Part shown: positions 45,078 to 53,576 of the stretch, one piece after another
Layout of the letters: each line of letters opens with the position of its first letter
How positions within the stretch are numbered: the first letter of the stretch is position 1
Assembly: GCA_025210455.1 (NCBI GenBank)
Contig: JAOARQ010000044.1
Location: forward strand, 1 to 64,000
Length of the DNA: 64,000 nucleotides
Reading direction: 5' to 3'
Source: Pelagimonas sp.
Lineage (GTDB): Bacteria; Pseudomonadota; Alphaproteobacteria; Rhodobacterales; Rhodobacteraceae
Made by a program: the position numbers and the translations under genes
The notes under the pieces: generated by a model
What the model was told of the DNA's origin: nothing
Seen by the model: the letters and a program-made list of their open reading frames with translations, nothing else
Databases searched by the model: none

Positions 45078-45104
45078 AAGGGCGCCTTTGGGCGCTCTTT
45101 TTGT
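45078..45104 (+). terminator. Terminator-like hairpin between GTA g2 and g3
   Basis: A 9-bp stem AAGGGCGCC / GGCGCTCTT (with one G-T pair) and loop TTTG, followed by TTTGTTTTG. A Rho-independent terminator inside the GTA cluster, 12 bases after the large terminase stop. The 260-bp gap that follows has no supported gene; it holds a 12-bp palindrome. Confidence 0.7.
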
Positions 45105-45210
45105 TTTGTGAGTTCGAGACGGTGTGTTTGGAGTGTTTCTGCTTTGGGGCGGTTTCGAATTTTTAGGGAAATAGTCAATAAAACATGGTGTTTGCGCGGT
45201 GTTGCGCGCC

Positions 45211-45222
45211 CTGCGTACGCAG
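45211..45222. repeat. 12-bp perfect palindrome in the g2-g3 gap
   Basis: CTGCGTACGCAG reads the same on both strands. It may be a regulator site or part of an RNA hairpin; no function is known. Confidence 0.5.
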
Positions 45223-45326
45223 CTGTCAACGGTCGTAAAGGCCTGATGCGTAAGTTGCTTTTCAACGGCGGGATGATCCGCCCGGTGCGGCAGATCAGCC
45301 GTCGGTGAGGAAAAGGAGCGAGACGC

Positions 45327-46517
45327 ATGGTATTCGATTTTCTGCGACGTGCGGCAGAGCCGGAAGCGGCACCTGAGGCCAAGGCTTCGGCGACGGGGCG
45401 TGTGGTGGCGCATGTGAGCGCGGGCCGTGTGGCCTGGACACCGCGCGATACGGTATCGCTGACCAAACAGGCGTTTTCTGGTAATCCGGTGGGTTTTCGT
45501 GCGGTCAAGCTGATCGCGGAAGCGGCGGCGGCGCTGCCATTGGTGTTGCAGGATGCCGAGACCCGCTACAGCGATCATCCGGTGTTCAAGCTGATCAATG
45601 CGCCCAATGCGGCGCAGGGACGGGCTGAGCTGCTGGAGGCGCTTTATGGGCAGATCCTCTTGTCGGGGGATGGCTATGTGGAAGCGGTCAGCGGTGATGC
45701 GGGCGTGCCGTTTGAGCTGCATGTGCTGCGTTCTGACCGGATGCGTGTTGTGCCGGGAGCAGATGGCTGGCCTGTCGCCTATGAATATGCGGTGGGCAAT
45801 CGCAAGCATCGTTTCGGTGTGACGGGGCCGGTGTCGCCGATTTGTCATGTGAAAAACTTCCACCCTCTGGATGATCATTATGGGCTGTCGCCCCTTCAGG
45901 CGGCGGCGCAGGCAGTTGATGTGCATAATTCGGCCAGCCGCTGGACCAAAGGGTTGCTGGATAACGCAGCGCGGCCTTCGGGGGCGGTGGTTTACAAGGG
46001 GGCTGATGGAGATGGCCACCTGAGCAATGAACAGTATGACCGTCTGGTGTCGGAGATGGAGGCGCATCATCAGGGGGCGCGGAACGCAGGCCGCCCGATG
46101 TTGCTGGAAGGTGGGTTGGACTGGAAGCCCATGGGGTTTTCTCCGTCGGATATGGAGTTCCAGAAAACCAAAGAGGCGGCTGCGCGGGAAGTGGCTGTGG
46201 CCTTTGGTGTGCCGCCGATGCTGTTGGGGATTCCCGGTGAAGCGACCTATTCGAATTATGCGGAAGCGCATCGGGCGTTCTATCGCCAGACGGTGCTGCC
46301 TCTGGCCAGCAAGGTGGCGCAGAGTCTGGGCCGGTGGCTGTCTGGTTATGTGGGCGAAGAGCTGGAGTTGAAGCCGGATCTGGATCAGGTGCCTGCATTG
46401 GCGTCGGAACGGGATGCGCAGTGGAACCGGGTGATGAAGGCGGATTTCCTGACCTCGGCTGAAAAGCGCCAGATGCTGGGCCTGCCGCCTTTGAGCGAGG
46501 ATGAAAGCGATGTCTGA
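45327..46517 (+). CDS. GTA portal protein (g3)
   Basis: The HK97-type dodecameric portal through which DNA enters the head. It has 396 residues. Typical features: NPVGFRAVKLIAEAAAALPL near the N-terminus, the GLSPLQAAAQAVDVHNSASRW core and the VAFGVPPMLLGIPGEATYSNY segment. Preceded by GGAAAAGGAG and about 260 bp of non-coding DNA; the next gene overlaps its end. Confidence 0.95.
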   Translation: MVFDFLRRAAEPEAAPEAKASATGRVVAHVSAGRVAWTPRDTVSLTKQAFSGNPVGFRAVKLIAEAAAALPLVLQDAETRYSDHPVFKLINAPNAAQGRAELLEALYGQILLSGDGYVEAVSGDAGVPFELHVLRSDRMRVVPGADGWPVAYEYAVGNRKHRFGVTGPVSPICHVKNFHPLDDHYGLSPLQAAAQAVDVHNSASRWTKGLLDNAARPSGAVVYKGADGDGHLSNEQYDRLVSEMEAHHQGARNAGRPMLLEGGLDWKPMGFSPSDMEFQKTKEAAAREVAVAFGVPPMLLGIPGEATYSNYAEAHRAFYRQTVLPLASKVAQSLGRWLSGYVGEELELKPDLDQVPALASERDAQWNRVMKADFLTSAEKRQMLGLPPLSEDESDV

Positions 46518-46737
46518 GATGCGCGCGCGGTCAGAGGCCTTTGCCTGTGCGCCAGCGCTGCGGCTGGAGGCACATGAGCGGGTGGCCAAGCTGCATTACG
46601 ACCAGTTCAACGACAAGTTGGCGCGTCTGGAGACGCTGCTGGAACGGTTGGAAAAGCGGCTTTGGCTAACGGTTTACGGCGTGGCCGGGGTGATCCTGGC
46701 CGAGGCTTTCCAAGGTTTGATGAATGCTGCGCCCTGA
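46510..46737 (+). CDS. GTA head formation protein (g3.5)
   Basis: A 75-residue protein from ATG 46510, chosen because GAGG lies 9 bases upstream; ATG 46501 is the alternative. An amphipathic helix (KLHYDQFNDKLARLETLLERLEKRL) precedes a hydrophobic stretch (LTVYGVAGVILAEAF). This matches the small g3.5 gene of Rhodobacter capsulatus GTA, needed for head formation. It overlaps the portal gene end. Confidence 0.8.
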   Translation: MSEMRARSEAFACAPALRLEAHERVAKLHYDQFNDKLARLETLLERLEKRLWLTVYGVAGVILAEAFQGLMNAAP

Positions 46738-46760
46738 GCGCCGGGATGAAAGGACAGATG

Positions 46761-47303
46761 ATGGATCTGGAACATAAATTCTGCCGCTTTGACGCGGATA
46801 TCACCGTTGAGGATGGCACCAAGATCGAAGGCTATGCCAGCCTGTTCGGGGCCTGTGATCAGGGCGGTGATGTGGTGACCAAGGGCGCCTATGCGCAGTC
46901 GCTGAAGGCGCTGGAAACGGCGGGGCGCGGGGTGAAAATGCTATGGCAGCATGACCCGGCGCAGCCCATCGGCATCTGGGATGAGGTGCGTGAAGATGAC
47001 AAGGGCCTTTATGTCAAAGGCCGTCTGCTGGACAGCGTTGAGAAAGGTCGCGAAGCGGCGGCGCTGATTGAAGCGGGCGCGATTGACGGGCTGTCGATTG
47101 GCTATCGCACGGTGAAAGCCAGCAAGAATGACAAGGGCCAGCGGCTCTTGAAGGAACTGGAGCTTTGGGAGGTGTCGCTGGTGACCTTCCCGATGCTGCC
47201 CAGTGCGCGGGTGGCGGCCAAGGGGGAGAGCCCCGAGGAGCAGGACCTGCGTGAATTGGCACAGACCCTGGAAGGGCTGCGCCTGAACCTGGCGGGCGAC
47301 TGA
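46761..47303 (+). CDS. GTA prohead protease, HK97 family (g4)
   Basis: Cleaves the capsid protein N-terminus and scaffold during head maturation. It has 180 residues from ATG 46761, with AGGA 6 bases upstream; ATG 46758 or 46746 are alternatives. Catalytic candidates are His64 (MLWQHDPAQPIG) and Ser112 (IDGLSIGYR), the His-Ser pair of the HK97 protease fold. It precedes the major capsid gene by 28 bases. Confidence 0.92.
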   Translation: MDLEHKFCRFDADITVEDGTKIEGYASLFGACDQGGDVVTKGAYAQSLKALETAGRGVKMLWQHDPAQPIGIWDEVREDDKGLYVKGRLLDSVEKGREAAALIEAGAIDGLSIGYRTVKASKNDKGQRLLKELELWEVSLVTFPMLPSARVAAKGESPEEQDLRELAQTLEGLRLNLAGD

Positions 47304-47331
47304 CGCGCGCCACTCATAGGGGACTAAGACC

Positions 47332-48510
47332 ATGAGCACATCCGAGACCAAGTCTCGGACCGGAGAAGACTTGTCTCCGGTCACCCGAGTGAGTGCCGCG
47401 ATGGCGGGACTGATCGGGGACTTCAAGGCCATGCAGGCCGACCTTCAACAGAAGCTAAACAAACAGGAAGAGCGACTGACCATGCTTGATCACAAATCTG
47501 CCGTTGCGGCGCGCCCCGCATTGTCGACCAATGTTGCGGTTGAAGCCCCGCATCAGAAGGCCTTTGATGCCTATCTGCGTTCGGGCGACGACGATGGCCT
47601 GCGCGGCCTGGAGCTGGAAGGCAAGGGCATGTCCACAGCCGTGAATTCGGATGGTGGCTATCTGGTGGATCCGCAGACTTCGGAGGGCATTCAGGGCCGT
47701 CTGGAGGCCAGCGCGTCAATCCGTGCGATTTCGAATGTGGTGAACGTGGAGGCCACCGCCTTTGACGTGCTGATCGACCAGAACGATACGGCGGCTGGCT
47801 GGGCCACCGAGACCGCGAATGCGGCTGAGACCGGCACGGCGTCGATTGACCGTATTTCGATCCCGCTGTTTGAGCTGAATGCGATGCCGAAGATTTCGCA
47901 GCGCCTGCTGGATGACAGCGCCTTTGATGTGGAAGGCTGGCTGGCGACCCGTATCGCCGACAAGTTCATCCGCGCCGAAGCGGCGGCTTTTGTGAACGGT
48001 GATGGCAACGACAAGCCGCGCGGGTTCCTGAACCACACGCAGGTGGCGGAAGACAGTTGGTCGTGGGGCAATCTGGGCTATATCACCACCGGTGTCGCCG
48101 ACAATATCGACAACGGCGATTCCCTGATCGAACTGGTTTACACGCTGGGTGCGAATTATCGTGCGAATGCGGCCTTTGTGATGAACTCCAAGACCGCTGG
48201 TGCGCTGCGCAAGCTGAAGGATGCGGATGGCCGCCATCTGTGGGCGGATGGGTTCTCGGCCAAAGAACCGGCGCGTCTGCTGGGCTATCCTGTGCTGGCG
48301 GCGGAAGACATGCCGGACATTGGCGCGGACACCACGCCGATTGCCTTTGGTGACTTCTCGAATGGTTACACCATTGCCGAACGCCCGGACATCCGTGTTC
48401 TGCGTGACCCGTTCAGCGCCAAGCCGCATGTGCTGTTCTATGCCTCGAAGCGTGTGGGTGGTGACGTGAGCGACTTTGCAGCGATCAAGCTGCTGCGCTG
48501 CTCGGCCTAA
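47332..48510 (+). CDS. GTA major capsid protein, HK97 fold (g5)
   Basis: Forms the head shell. It has 392 residues. The N-terminal part (about 1-100, with the helical KAMQADLQQKLNKQEERLTML segment) is the delta domain, expected to be removed by the prohead protease. The mature shell domain follows from about SDGGYLVDPQTSEGIQGRLEASASIRAISNV in outline (position about 100-135). A hairpin follows the gene (48524-48549). Confidence 0.95.
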   Translation: MSTSETKSRTGEDLSPVTRVSAAMAGLIGDFKAMQADLQQKLNKQEERLTMLDHKSAVAARPALSTNVAVEAPHQKAFDAYLRSGDDDGLRGLELEGKGMSTAVNSDGGYLVDPQTSEGIQGRLEASASIRAISNVVNVEATAFDVLIDQNDTAAGWATETANAAETGTASIDRISIPLFELNAMPKISQRLLDDSAFDVEGWLATRIADKFIRAEAAAFVNGDGNDKPRGFLNHTQVAEDSWSWGNLGYITTGVADNIDNGDSLIELVYTLGANYRANAAFVMNSKTAGALRKLKDADGRHLWADGFSAKEPARLLGYPVLAAEDMPDIGADTTPIAFGDFSNGYTIAERPDIRVLRDPFSAKPHVLFYASKRVGGDVSDFAAIKLLRCSA

Positions 48511-48523
48511 ACCCAAACCAGAT

Positions 48524-48549
48524 AAGGGGCGGGCAGAAGTCCGCCTCTT
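48524..48549 (+). other. Hairpin after the capsid gene
   Basis: A 9-bp stem AAGGGGCGG / CCGCCTCTT with one G-T pair and an 8-base loop, 13 bases after the capsid stop. It has no T-run, so it looks like an mRNA-stability element or processing site rather than a terminator. The 150-bp gap to g6 also contains other GC-rich inverted segments. Confidence 0.5.
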
Positions 48550-48659
48550 GTGAGGGCGCGCGCGTTTACGTTGTCCAGCCGTCCCCTCCGTCCGAGCAGC
48601 GTAGGCGGCGCGCGTCCGCCAGCCCGGGCGGCAGGACCCAGGATTTCGGGAGAAGAAAC

Positions 48660-49253
48660 ATGATGTTGGTGGAAGAAACTCAGGTGCCCGAAGCGGCGCT
48701 TCCGGTGGCAGAGCTGAAGCAGCATCTGCGTCTGGGCAGCGGCTTTGCGGAAGACGATGTGCAGGACCCGGTTCTGAAGTCCTTTTTGCGGGCGGCGCTG
48801 GCCGCGATCGAGGCGCGCACCGGCAAGGCACTGATCCAGCGCAGCTTTGTGGTGACGGTGGATCGCTGGCGCGAGGCGACCGGGCAGTTTTTGCCAGTGA
48901 CGCCGGTGCAGTCGGTGACGGATGTGTCGATCATTGATCAGTTTGGGGTTGAGGCAGAGCTGGACAGTTCCGCCTATCGTCTGAAGAAAGATGTGTTTCA
49001 CCCTGAGGTGAAGCCTGCGGGCCATTGCCTGCCGGGCATTCCGCTGGGGGGCAGCGCAGAGATCCGTTTCCAGGCGGGCTATGGGTTGGCGTTTGGCGAT
49101 ATGCCAGCGGATCTGCAGCAAGCGGTACTGCTTTTGGCGTCGCATTATTATGAATACCGCGATGAAACGGCGCTTGGTCAGGGGTGCATGCCTTTTGGGG
49201 TAACCAGCCTGATTGCACGCTATCGTCCGGTGCGCATGGGGTTAAGCGCATGA
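48660..49253 (+). CDS. GTA head-tail connector (g6)
   Basis: A 197-residue protein with the phage gp6-like connector pattern: LPVAELKQHLRLGSGFAEDD at the N-terminus, AALAAIEARTGKALIQR and a late DLQQAVLLLASHYYEYRDE helix. In the R. capsulatus GTA the g6 product is the ring below the portal. GGGAG lies 7 bases upstream; ATG 48663 is an alternative start. The stop overlaps g7 (ATGA). Confidence 0.88.
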   Translation: MMLVEETQVPEAALPVAELKQHLRLGSGFAEDDVQDPVLKSFLRAALAAIEARTGKALIQRSFVVTVDRWREATGQFLPVTPVQSVTDVSIIDQFGVEAELDSSAYRLKKDVFHPEVKPAGHCLPGIPLGGSAEIRFQAGYGLAFGDMPADLQQAVLLLASHYYEYRDETALGQGCMPFGVTSLIARYRPVRMGLSA

Positions 49254-49594
49254 GCAAGGCGCGGGTGAAGACAAACCGCCCCCTGATCCTGGAAAGCGCG
49301 ATGCGCGTACCGGATGGGGCTGGCGGATATGATGAGGTCTGGTCGGCGCTGGGCACGCTTTGGGGGCAGGTTGAGGCTCGCAGTGGGCGGCTGACCAATG
49401 CCCATGGTGCGACGGTATCGGATCTGTCGGTGAAGATCACGCTGCGCGGTGCCCCTGTGGGGGCCAGCAACCGCCCGGTTGCGGGGCAGCGGCTGCGCAG
49501 TGGGGATCGTCTGTTTCGCGTCGATAGTGTGAGCGAGGACAATGCTGGCGGGTTTTATTTGATCTGCCACTGCCAAGAGGAGCGCGCGGTATGA
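49250..49594 (+). CDS. GTA head-tail stopper / closure protein (g7)
   Basis: A 114-residue protein from ATG 49250. The N-terminal PLILESAMRVPDGAGGYDEVW and the C-terminal LRSGDRLFRVDSVSED pattern resemble phage head closure proteins (head-tail adaptor, gp16-like). In the GTA it acts as the stopper between connector and tail. Both ends overlap their neighbours by 4 bases, so translation is coupled. Confidence 0.83.
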   Translation: MSKARVKTNRPLILESAMRVPDGAGGYDEVWSALGTLWGQVEARSGRLTNAHGATVSDLSVKITLRGAPVGASNRPVAGQRLRSGDRLFRVDSVSEDNAGGFYLICHCQEERAV

Positions 49595-49998
49595 GCTATG
49601 CACTTTCAGCGGTTCTGCAAACGGCGGTCTATACAAAGCTTCAGGCGGATGTGGCTTTGGCGGCGCTTGTCTCTGACAATATTTTTGATGCGCCGCCGGT
49701 TGGGACGTTACCCAATCTTTATGTGGCCTTGGGGCCGGAAACGGTGCGTGATGCATCAGACGGGACCTGTGATGGGGCCTGGCATGAGTTCACCGTTGCG
49801 GTGGTGACGAACAACGCTGGATTTCATTCTGCCAAAGAGGCGGCAGCGGCGGTGAGTGATGCGCTGCATGATGCGGATCTGACGCTGAGCCGGGGGCAAT
49901 TGGTGGGGCTGTGGTTCCACCGGGCCAAGGCTGTCCGCCAGAGCGAAGATGTGCGCCGGGTCGATCTGACCTTTCGGGCACGCGTTGAAGACAACTAA
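49591..49998 (+). CDS. GTA tail terminator protein, DUF3168 family (g8)
   Basis: A 135-residue DUF3168-like protein; phage members cap the tail tube at the neck. Characteristic features are the N-terminal LQTAVYTKLQADVALAALV and the strand VAVVTNNAGFHSAKEAAAAVSDAL. Coupled to g7 by a 4-base overlap. Confidence 0.85.
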   Translation: MSYALSAVLQTAVYTKLQADVALAALVSDNIFDAPPVGTLPNLYVALGPETVRDASDGTCDGAWHEFTVAVVTNNAGFHSAKEAAAAVSDALHDADLTLSRGQLVGLWFHRAKAVRQSEDVRRVDLTFRARVEDN

Positions 49999-50021
49999 CC
50001 TTTTAGTGATGGAGAAAAGCC

Positions 50022-50444
50022 ATGGGTGCTCAGAAAGGTAAGGACCTGCTGGTCAAAGTGGATTTGAACGGCAGCGGTCAATTCGAAACTCTGGCGGGGC
50101 TGCGGGCCACGCGCATCAGCTTTAACGCGGAACAGGTGGATGTGACCACGCTGGAAAGCAACGGCGGCTGGCGCGAACTGCTGGGAGGGGCCGGGGTGAA
50201 ATCGGCGAATATCAGCGGGTCGGGCGTGTTCAAGGATGCGGGCACGGACGAGCGCGCGCGTCAGATTTTCTTTGATGGGGAAACGCCGGAGTTTCAGGTG
50301 ATCATCCCGGAATTTGGCACCGTTGAGGGGCGCTTTCAGGTGAGCAGCATCGAATATGCCGGATCGCATAACGGAGAAGCGACCTATGAGATCGCTTTGG
50401 CTTCGGCTGGGTTGCTGGCCTTTACAGCGGCGCCGGGCGCCTGA
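50022..50444 (+). CDS. GTA major tail protein, TP901-1 type (g9)
   Basis: Tail-tube protein, 140 residues. MGAQKGKDLLVKVDLNGSG, ISFNAEQVDVTTLES and the C-terminal SIEYAGSHNGEATYEIALASAG fit the TP901-1 major tail protein family. Preceded by GGAG 10 bases from the ATG. Its stop overlaps the start of g10 by one base (TGATG). Confidence 0.9.
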   Translation: MGAQKGKDLLVKVDLNGSGQFETLAGLRATRISFNAEQVDVTTLESNGGWRELLGGAGVKSANISGSGVFKDAGTDERARQIFFDGETPEFQVIIPEFGTVEGRFQVSSIEYAGSHNGEATYEIALASAGLLAFTAAPGA

Positions 50445-50776
50445 TGGCCAATCCATGGCGGGGGGAAGTGGCGCTGGTGATCGACGGGGACCGTCGTGTG
50501 CTGCGTCTGACGCTGGGGGCCCTGGCCGAGTTAGAGGCCGGGCTGAAGACGGGATCTTTGGTGGATCTTGTGCAGCGGTTTGAAACCGGGGGCTTTAGCA
50601 CGCGTGATGTGCTGGCCCTGATTGTTGCCGGGCTGCGGGGTGGTGGTTGGCAGGGGCGTCAGGGGGATCTGATGCAGGCTGACATCGAAGGTGGCCCGAT
50701 TGAGGCGGCCCGGGCGGCGGCCGAGCTTCTGGCCCGTGCCTTTGCCCTGCCGGAGCAGGCCGATGACGGGGTTTGA
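50444..50776 (+). CDS. GTA tail assembly chaperone-like protein (g10)
   Basis: A 110-residue protein of the GTA-g10 family. WRGEVALVIDGDRRVLRLTLGALAELEAGL is the characteristic N-terminus, and IVAGLRGGGW lies in the middle. In phages of this layout such genes, placed between tail tube and tape measure, act as tail assembly chaperones. It overlaps g10.1 by 14 bases in another frame, as in phages with frameshifted chaperone pairs. Confidence 0.85.
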   Translation: MANPWRGEVALVIDGDRRVLRLTLGALAELEAGLKTGSLVDLVQRFETGGFSTRDVLALIVAGLRGGGWQGRQGDLMQADIEGGPIEAARAAAELLARAFALPEQADDGV

Positions 50777-50963
50777 CTGGCCGGTTCTGATGCGCGCCGG
50801 AATGCGCGGATTGGGTCTGTCGCCTGCTGAGTTCTGGGATCTCACGCCTGCTGAGCTGCGGCTGCTGCTGGGCGAGGGTGCGCAGGCAACACCAATGGGG
50901 CGGTCGCGGCTGGATGAGCTGATGACCGCATTCCCGGACACGAACGGAGTGAAACGGTCATGA
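50763..50963 (+). CDS. GTA small tail assembly protein (g10.1, rcc01693-like)
   Basis: A 66-residue protein from ATG 50763 (MTGFDWPVLMRAGMRGLG). The LSPAEFWDLTPAELRLLLG segment matches the small rcc01693-type proteins of GTA clusters. It overlaps both g10 and g11 (ATGA), and it is the likely second chaperone of the pair. Confidence 0.83.
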   Translation: MTGFDWPVLMRAGMRGLGLSPAEFWDLTPAELRLLLGEGAQATPMGRSRLDELMTAFPDTNGVKRS

Positions 50964-51622
50964 GCGATTATGATGCGGCAGATGATCTGGATCTGAGGGT
51001 TCAGGAATTGGAAACATCGCTGGGCGGCGCTGCAGGAATGGCGGCGCAATTCAGCGCGGAACTGTCTCGGGTTCGGGGTGGATTTTCAGCGGCGGGCACT
51101 GATGCGGCGCGGCTGGAGCGGTCTCTGACCGGGGGGGTATCACGGGCGATTGACGATGTTGTGCTGGATGGCGGGCGATTGACGGATGCGCTGGGCACCG
51201 TGGCGCAATCCATGGTGCGCGCAACCTGGAAATCAGCGGTGAAGCCGGTGACCAGTTCAATCGGTGAGGCCTTGACCGGGGGGATGACATCTCTGTTTGG
51301 GTCACTGTTGCCCTTTGCGGATGGGGCGGGCTTTGCACAGGGGCGGGTTATGCCTTTTGCCAATGGCGGTGTTGTGACCGGACCCACCACCTTTCCGATG
51401 CGCGGCGGCACGGGGTTGATGGGCGAGGCCGGGCCAGAGGCGATCATGCCGTTGACGCGCGGAGCCGATGGCAAGCTGGGCGTGCGTGCGCAGGGGCAAG
51501 GCCAGCCTGTGACGGTTGTCATGAATATCAATACGCCGGATGCGCAGAGTTTCCAGCGCAGCCAGAGCCAGATTGCAGCACGGATGAGCCAGGCGCTCGG
51601 CCGTGGGGCCCGTAACAGATAG
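50960..51622 (+). CDS. GTA tape measure protein (g11)
   Basis: Sets tail length; at 220 residues it is short, consistent with the short GTA tail. The first half is acidic and helical (LDLRVQELETSLGGAAGMAAQFSAEL in part); the second half has glycine-rich segments (FANGGVVTGPTTFPMRGG, GLMGEAGPEAIMPL) shared with lambda-like tape-measure C-termini. Coupled to g10.1 by a 4-base overlap. Confidence 0.87.
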   Translation: MSDYDAADDLDLRVQELETSLGGAAGMAAQFSAELSRVRGGFSAAGTDAARLERSLTGGVSRAIDDVVLDGGRLTDALGTVAQSMVRATWKSAVKPVTSSIGEALTGGMTSLFGSLLPFADGAGFAQGRVMPFANGGVVTGPTTFPMRGGTGLMGEAGPEAIMPLTRGADGKLGVRAQGQGQPVTVVMNINTPDAQSFQRSQSQIAARMSQALGRGARNR

Positions 51623-51631
51623 GAGCGCGCC

Positions 51632-52264
51632 ATGTCGTTTCACGAAGTGAGATTTCCGACAAACCTGAGTTTTGGATCCATGGGCGGCCCTGAGCGGCGC
51701 ACGGATATTGTCACGCTGACCAGCGGACACGAAGAGCGCAACACCCCCTGGGAACATTCGCGCCGTCGCTATGATGCAGGGCTTGGGGTGCGATCATTGG
51801 ATGATCTTGAGGCGCTGATCGCCTTTTTTGAGGCGCGGCGCGGGCAGTTGCATGGGTTTCGCTGGAAAGATTGGGTGGATTACAAGTCCGGTGCGCCGTC
51901 AGTTGCGGTGGCGGCGTCAGATCAGGTGATCGGGGCTGGCGATGGCTCTCAGACTGATTTCCAACTGGTCAAAATCTACCAATCTGGTGAAGGCAGCTAT
52001 GCCCGCCCTATCAGCAAGCCCGTTGCAGGGACTGTGCTGGTCGCGGTGGATGGTGTGGCGCAGCAGGAAGGCAGTGAATTCACCGTTGATACAGCGACGG
52101 GTGTGATCACTTTTGCGCAGCCTGTACCTGATGGGCAGGAGATCCGCGCAGGGTTTGAGTTTGACGTTCCCGTGCGTTTCGGCACGGATCTGATTCAGGC
52201 CAGCGTGTCGAGTTTTAATGCAGGGCAGGTGCCTGATGTGCCTGTCGTGGAGGTGCGTGTCTGA
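51632..52264 (+). CDS. GTA distal tail protein, DUF2460 family (g12)
   Basis: A 210-residue protein of the DUF2460/TIGR02217 phage family. The HEVRFPTNLSFGSMGGPERRTDI start and the YDAGLGVRSLDDLEALIAFFEARRG helix with GFRWKDWVDY are hallmarks. In the GTA it forms the distal tail ring. GGAG lies just upstream of the ATG. The stop overlaps g13 by one base. Confidence 0.9.
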   Translation: MSFHEVRFPTNLSFGSMGGPERRTDIVTLTSGHEERNTPWEHSRRRYDAGLGVRSLDDLEALIAFFEARRGQLHGFRWKDWVDYKSGAPSVAVAASDQVIGAGDGSQTDFQLVKIYQSGEGSYARPISKPVAGTVLVAVDGVAQQEGSEFTVDTATGVITFAQPVPDGQEIRAGFEFDVPVRFGTDLIQASVSSFNAGQVPDVPVVEVRV

Positions 52265-53145
52265 TGGGTACTCAGGAGCTTCATACACATTTGGCCAGCG
52301 GGTTGACCTCGGTGGCGCGCGCTTGGGCGGTGACCCGTAAAGACGGGGTGCAGCTGGGCTTTACCGATCATGACAGGGATCTTGCGTTTGATGGGATCAC
52401 CTTTCGGGCGGATACAGGCATGTCGGCGCGGGCTTTGCAGCAGACAACAGGCCTGTCGGTGGACAACACCGAGGCGCTGGGCGCACTGACGGATAGTGCG
52501 ATCAAGGAAGAAGATATTGCCGCTGGCCGCTATGATGGGGCCGAGGTGGTGTCGTGGCTGGTGAACTGGCGCGATGTCAGCGAGCGGCGCATTTTGTTTC
52601 GCGGATCAATTGGGGAAATGCGCCGGGGCTCTGGGGCGTTTCAGGCAGAGCTGCGCGGTCTGAGTGAGGCGCTGAACCAGCCCATGGGGCGGGTGTATCA
52701 GCGGGCCTGCACCTCGGTTCTGGGGGATGGCGGCTGTGGCTTTGATAGCAATGCGGTTGGGTTCTATTATCTTGGCCCCTTGGTTGAGATCAGTGAACGT
52801 CGTGTTTTCCGCCTGGGCGCGCTGACGGATTACCCCGAAGGCTGGTTCCAATGGGGGCGGCTGACGATCAACACGGGCGACGCGCAGGGGCTGAGTTCGA
52901 TGATCAAGCGCGATTATGTGGTTGATGGTGAACGTCGGATTGAGATCTGGGAACCTTTGCGGGCGGATCCTCAGGCGGGTGATATGATCCGCATCGAAGC
53001 GGGCTGCGACAAACGGTTTGAGACCTGCAAAGCCAAGTTTGGCAATGTGTTGAACTTTCGTGGTTTTCCGGATCTGCCGGATGAAGACTGGATTTCGCTG
53101 TCGCCGACATCGTCTAAGAACAAGACCGGCGGGAGCCGCAGATGA
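52264..53145 (+). CDS. GTA tail hub protein, DUF2163 family (g13)
   Basis: A 293-residue DUF2163/TIGR02218 protein. Signature segments: HLASGLTSVARAWAVTRKDG near the N-terminus, LGFTDHDRDLAFDGITF, and the iron-sulfur-like cysteine pattern QRACTSVLGDGGCGFD with CDKRFETCKAKFGN. Equivalent cysteines in the R. capsulatus GTA hub bind an Fe-S cluster; that is a family inference. Overlaps g14 by 4 bases. Confidence 0.9.
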   Translation: MGTQELHTHLASGLTSVARAWAVTRKDGVQLGFTDHDRDLAFDGITFRADTGMSARALQQTTGLSVDNTEALGALTDSAIKEEDIAAGRYDGAEVVSWLVNWRDVSERRILFRGSIGEMRRGSGAFQAELRGLSEALNQPMGRVYQRACTSVLGDGGCGFDSNAVGFYYLGPLVEISERRVFRLGALTDYPEGWFQWGRLTINTGDAQGLSSMIKRDYVVDGERRIEIWEPLRADPQAGDMIRIEAGCDKRFETCKAKFGNVLNFRGFPDLPDEDWISLSPTSSKNKTGGSRR

Positions 53146-53576
53146 CCCATATTGTGGCCGCTGCCCGCGACTGGATTGGCACGCCTTACATGCATCAGGC
53201 TTCGGTGAAATGGGTGGGGTGTGATTGTCTTGGGTTGCTGCGTGGCCTCTGGCGCGAGCTGATTGGCCCAGAGCCAGAGATGCCGCCGGCCTATACGCCA
53301 GACTGGGCCGAGGTCGCGGTGCAAGAGCGGCTTTGGCCAGCGCTGGCGCGGCATCTGATCAGCAAACCGCTGGATCACGCTGCGCCGGGCGATGTGCTGT
53401 TGTTTCGGATGCATGGCGGCGCGGCGGCCAAACATGTGGGAATTCAGACCGAAGTGGGAAAGTCTGCTTCGTTTGTTCATGCCTATTCCGGGCATGGGGT
53501 GACTGAAAGCGCGCTGGGCGCGCCCTGGGCTGGCCGCATCGTGGCGCGCTTTGCCTTACCAGAGGAGATCAAGTGA
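53142..53576 (+). CDS. GTA tail peptidoglycan peptidase, NlpC/P60 family (g14)
   Basis: A 144-residue cysteine peptidase presumed to open peptidoglycan as DNA is delivered. The catalytic cysteine is Cys29 in GCDCLGLLRG and the histidine is in AKHVGIQTE (about residue 92). The family is the phage TIGR02219 type. Overlaps g13 and the next gene, so it is part of one coupled block. Confidence 0.9.
   Translation: MTHIVAAARDWIGTPYMHQASVKWVGCDCLGLLRGLWRELIGPEPEMPPAYTPDWAEVAVQERLWPALARHLISKPLDHAAPGDVLLFRMHGGAAAKHVGIQTEVGKSASFVHAYSGHGVTESALGAPWAGRIVARFALPEEIK

Noticed and set aside
45108-45308. 66-residue ORF in the gap between GTA g2 and g3
   Set aside because: Begins within the terminator T-run region, no Shine-Dalgarno and no match to known GTA genes.
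44382-46589. 735-residue minus-strand ORF across GTA g2 and g3
   Set aside because: Spans two real genes and a terminator on the other strand; sequence is Arg/His/Pro-rich noise.
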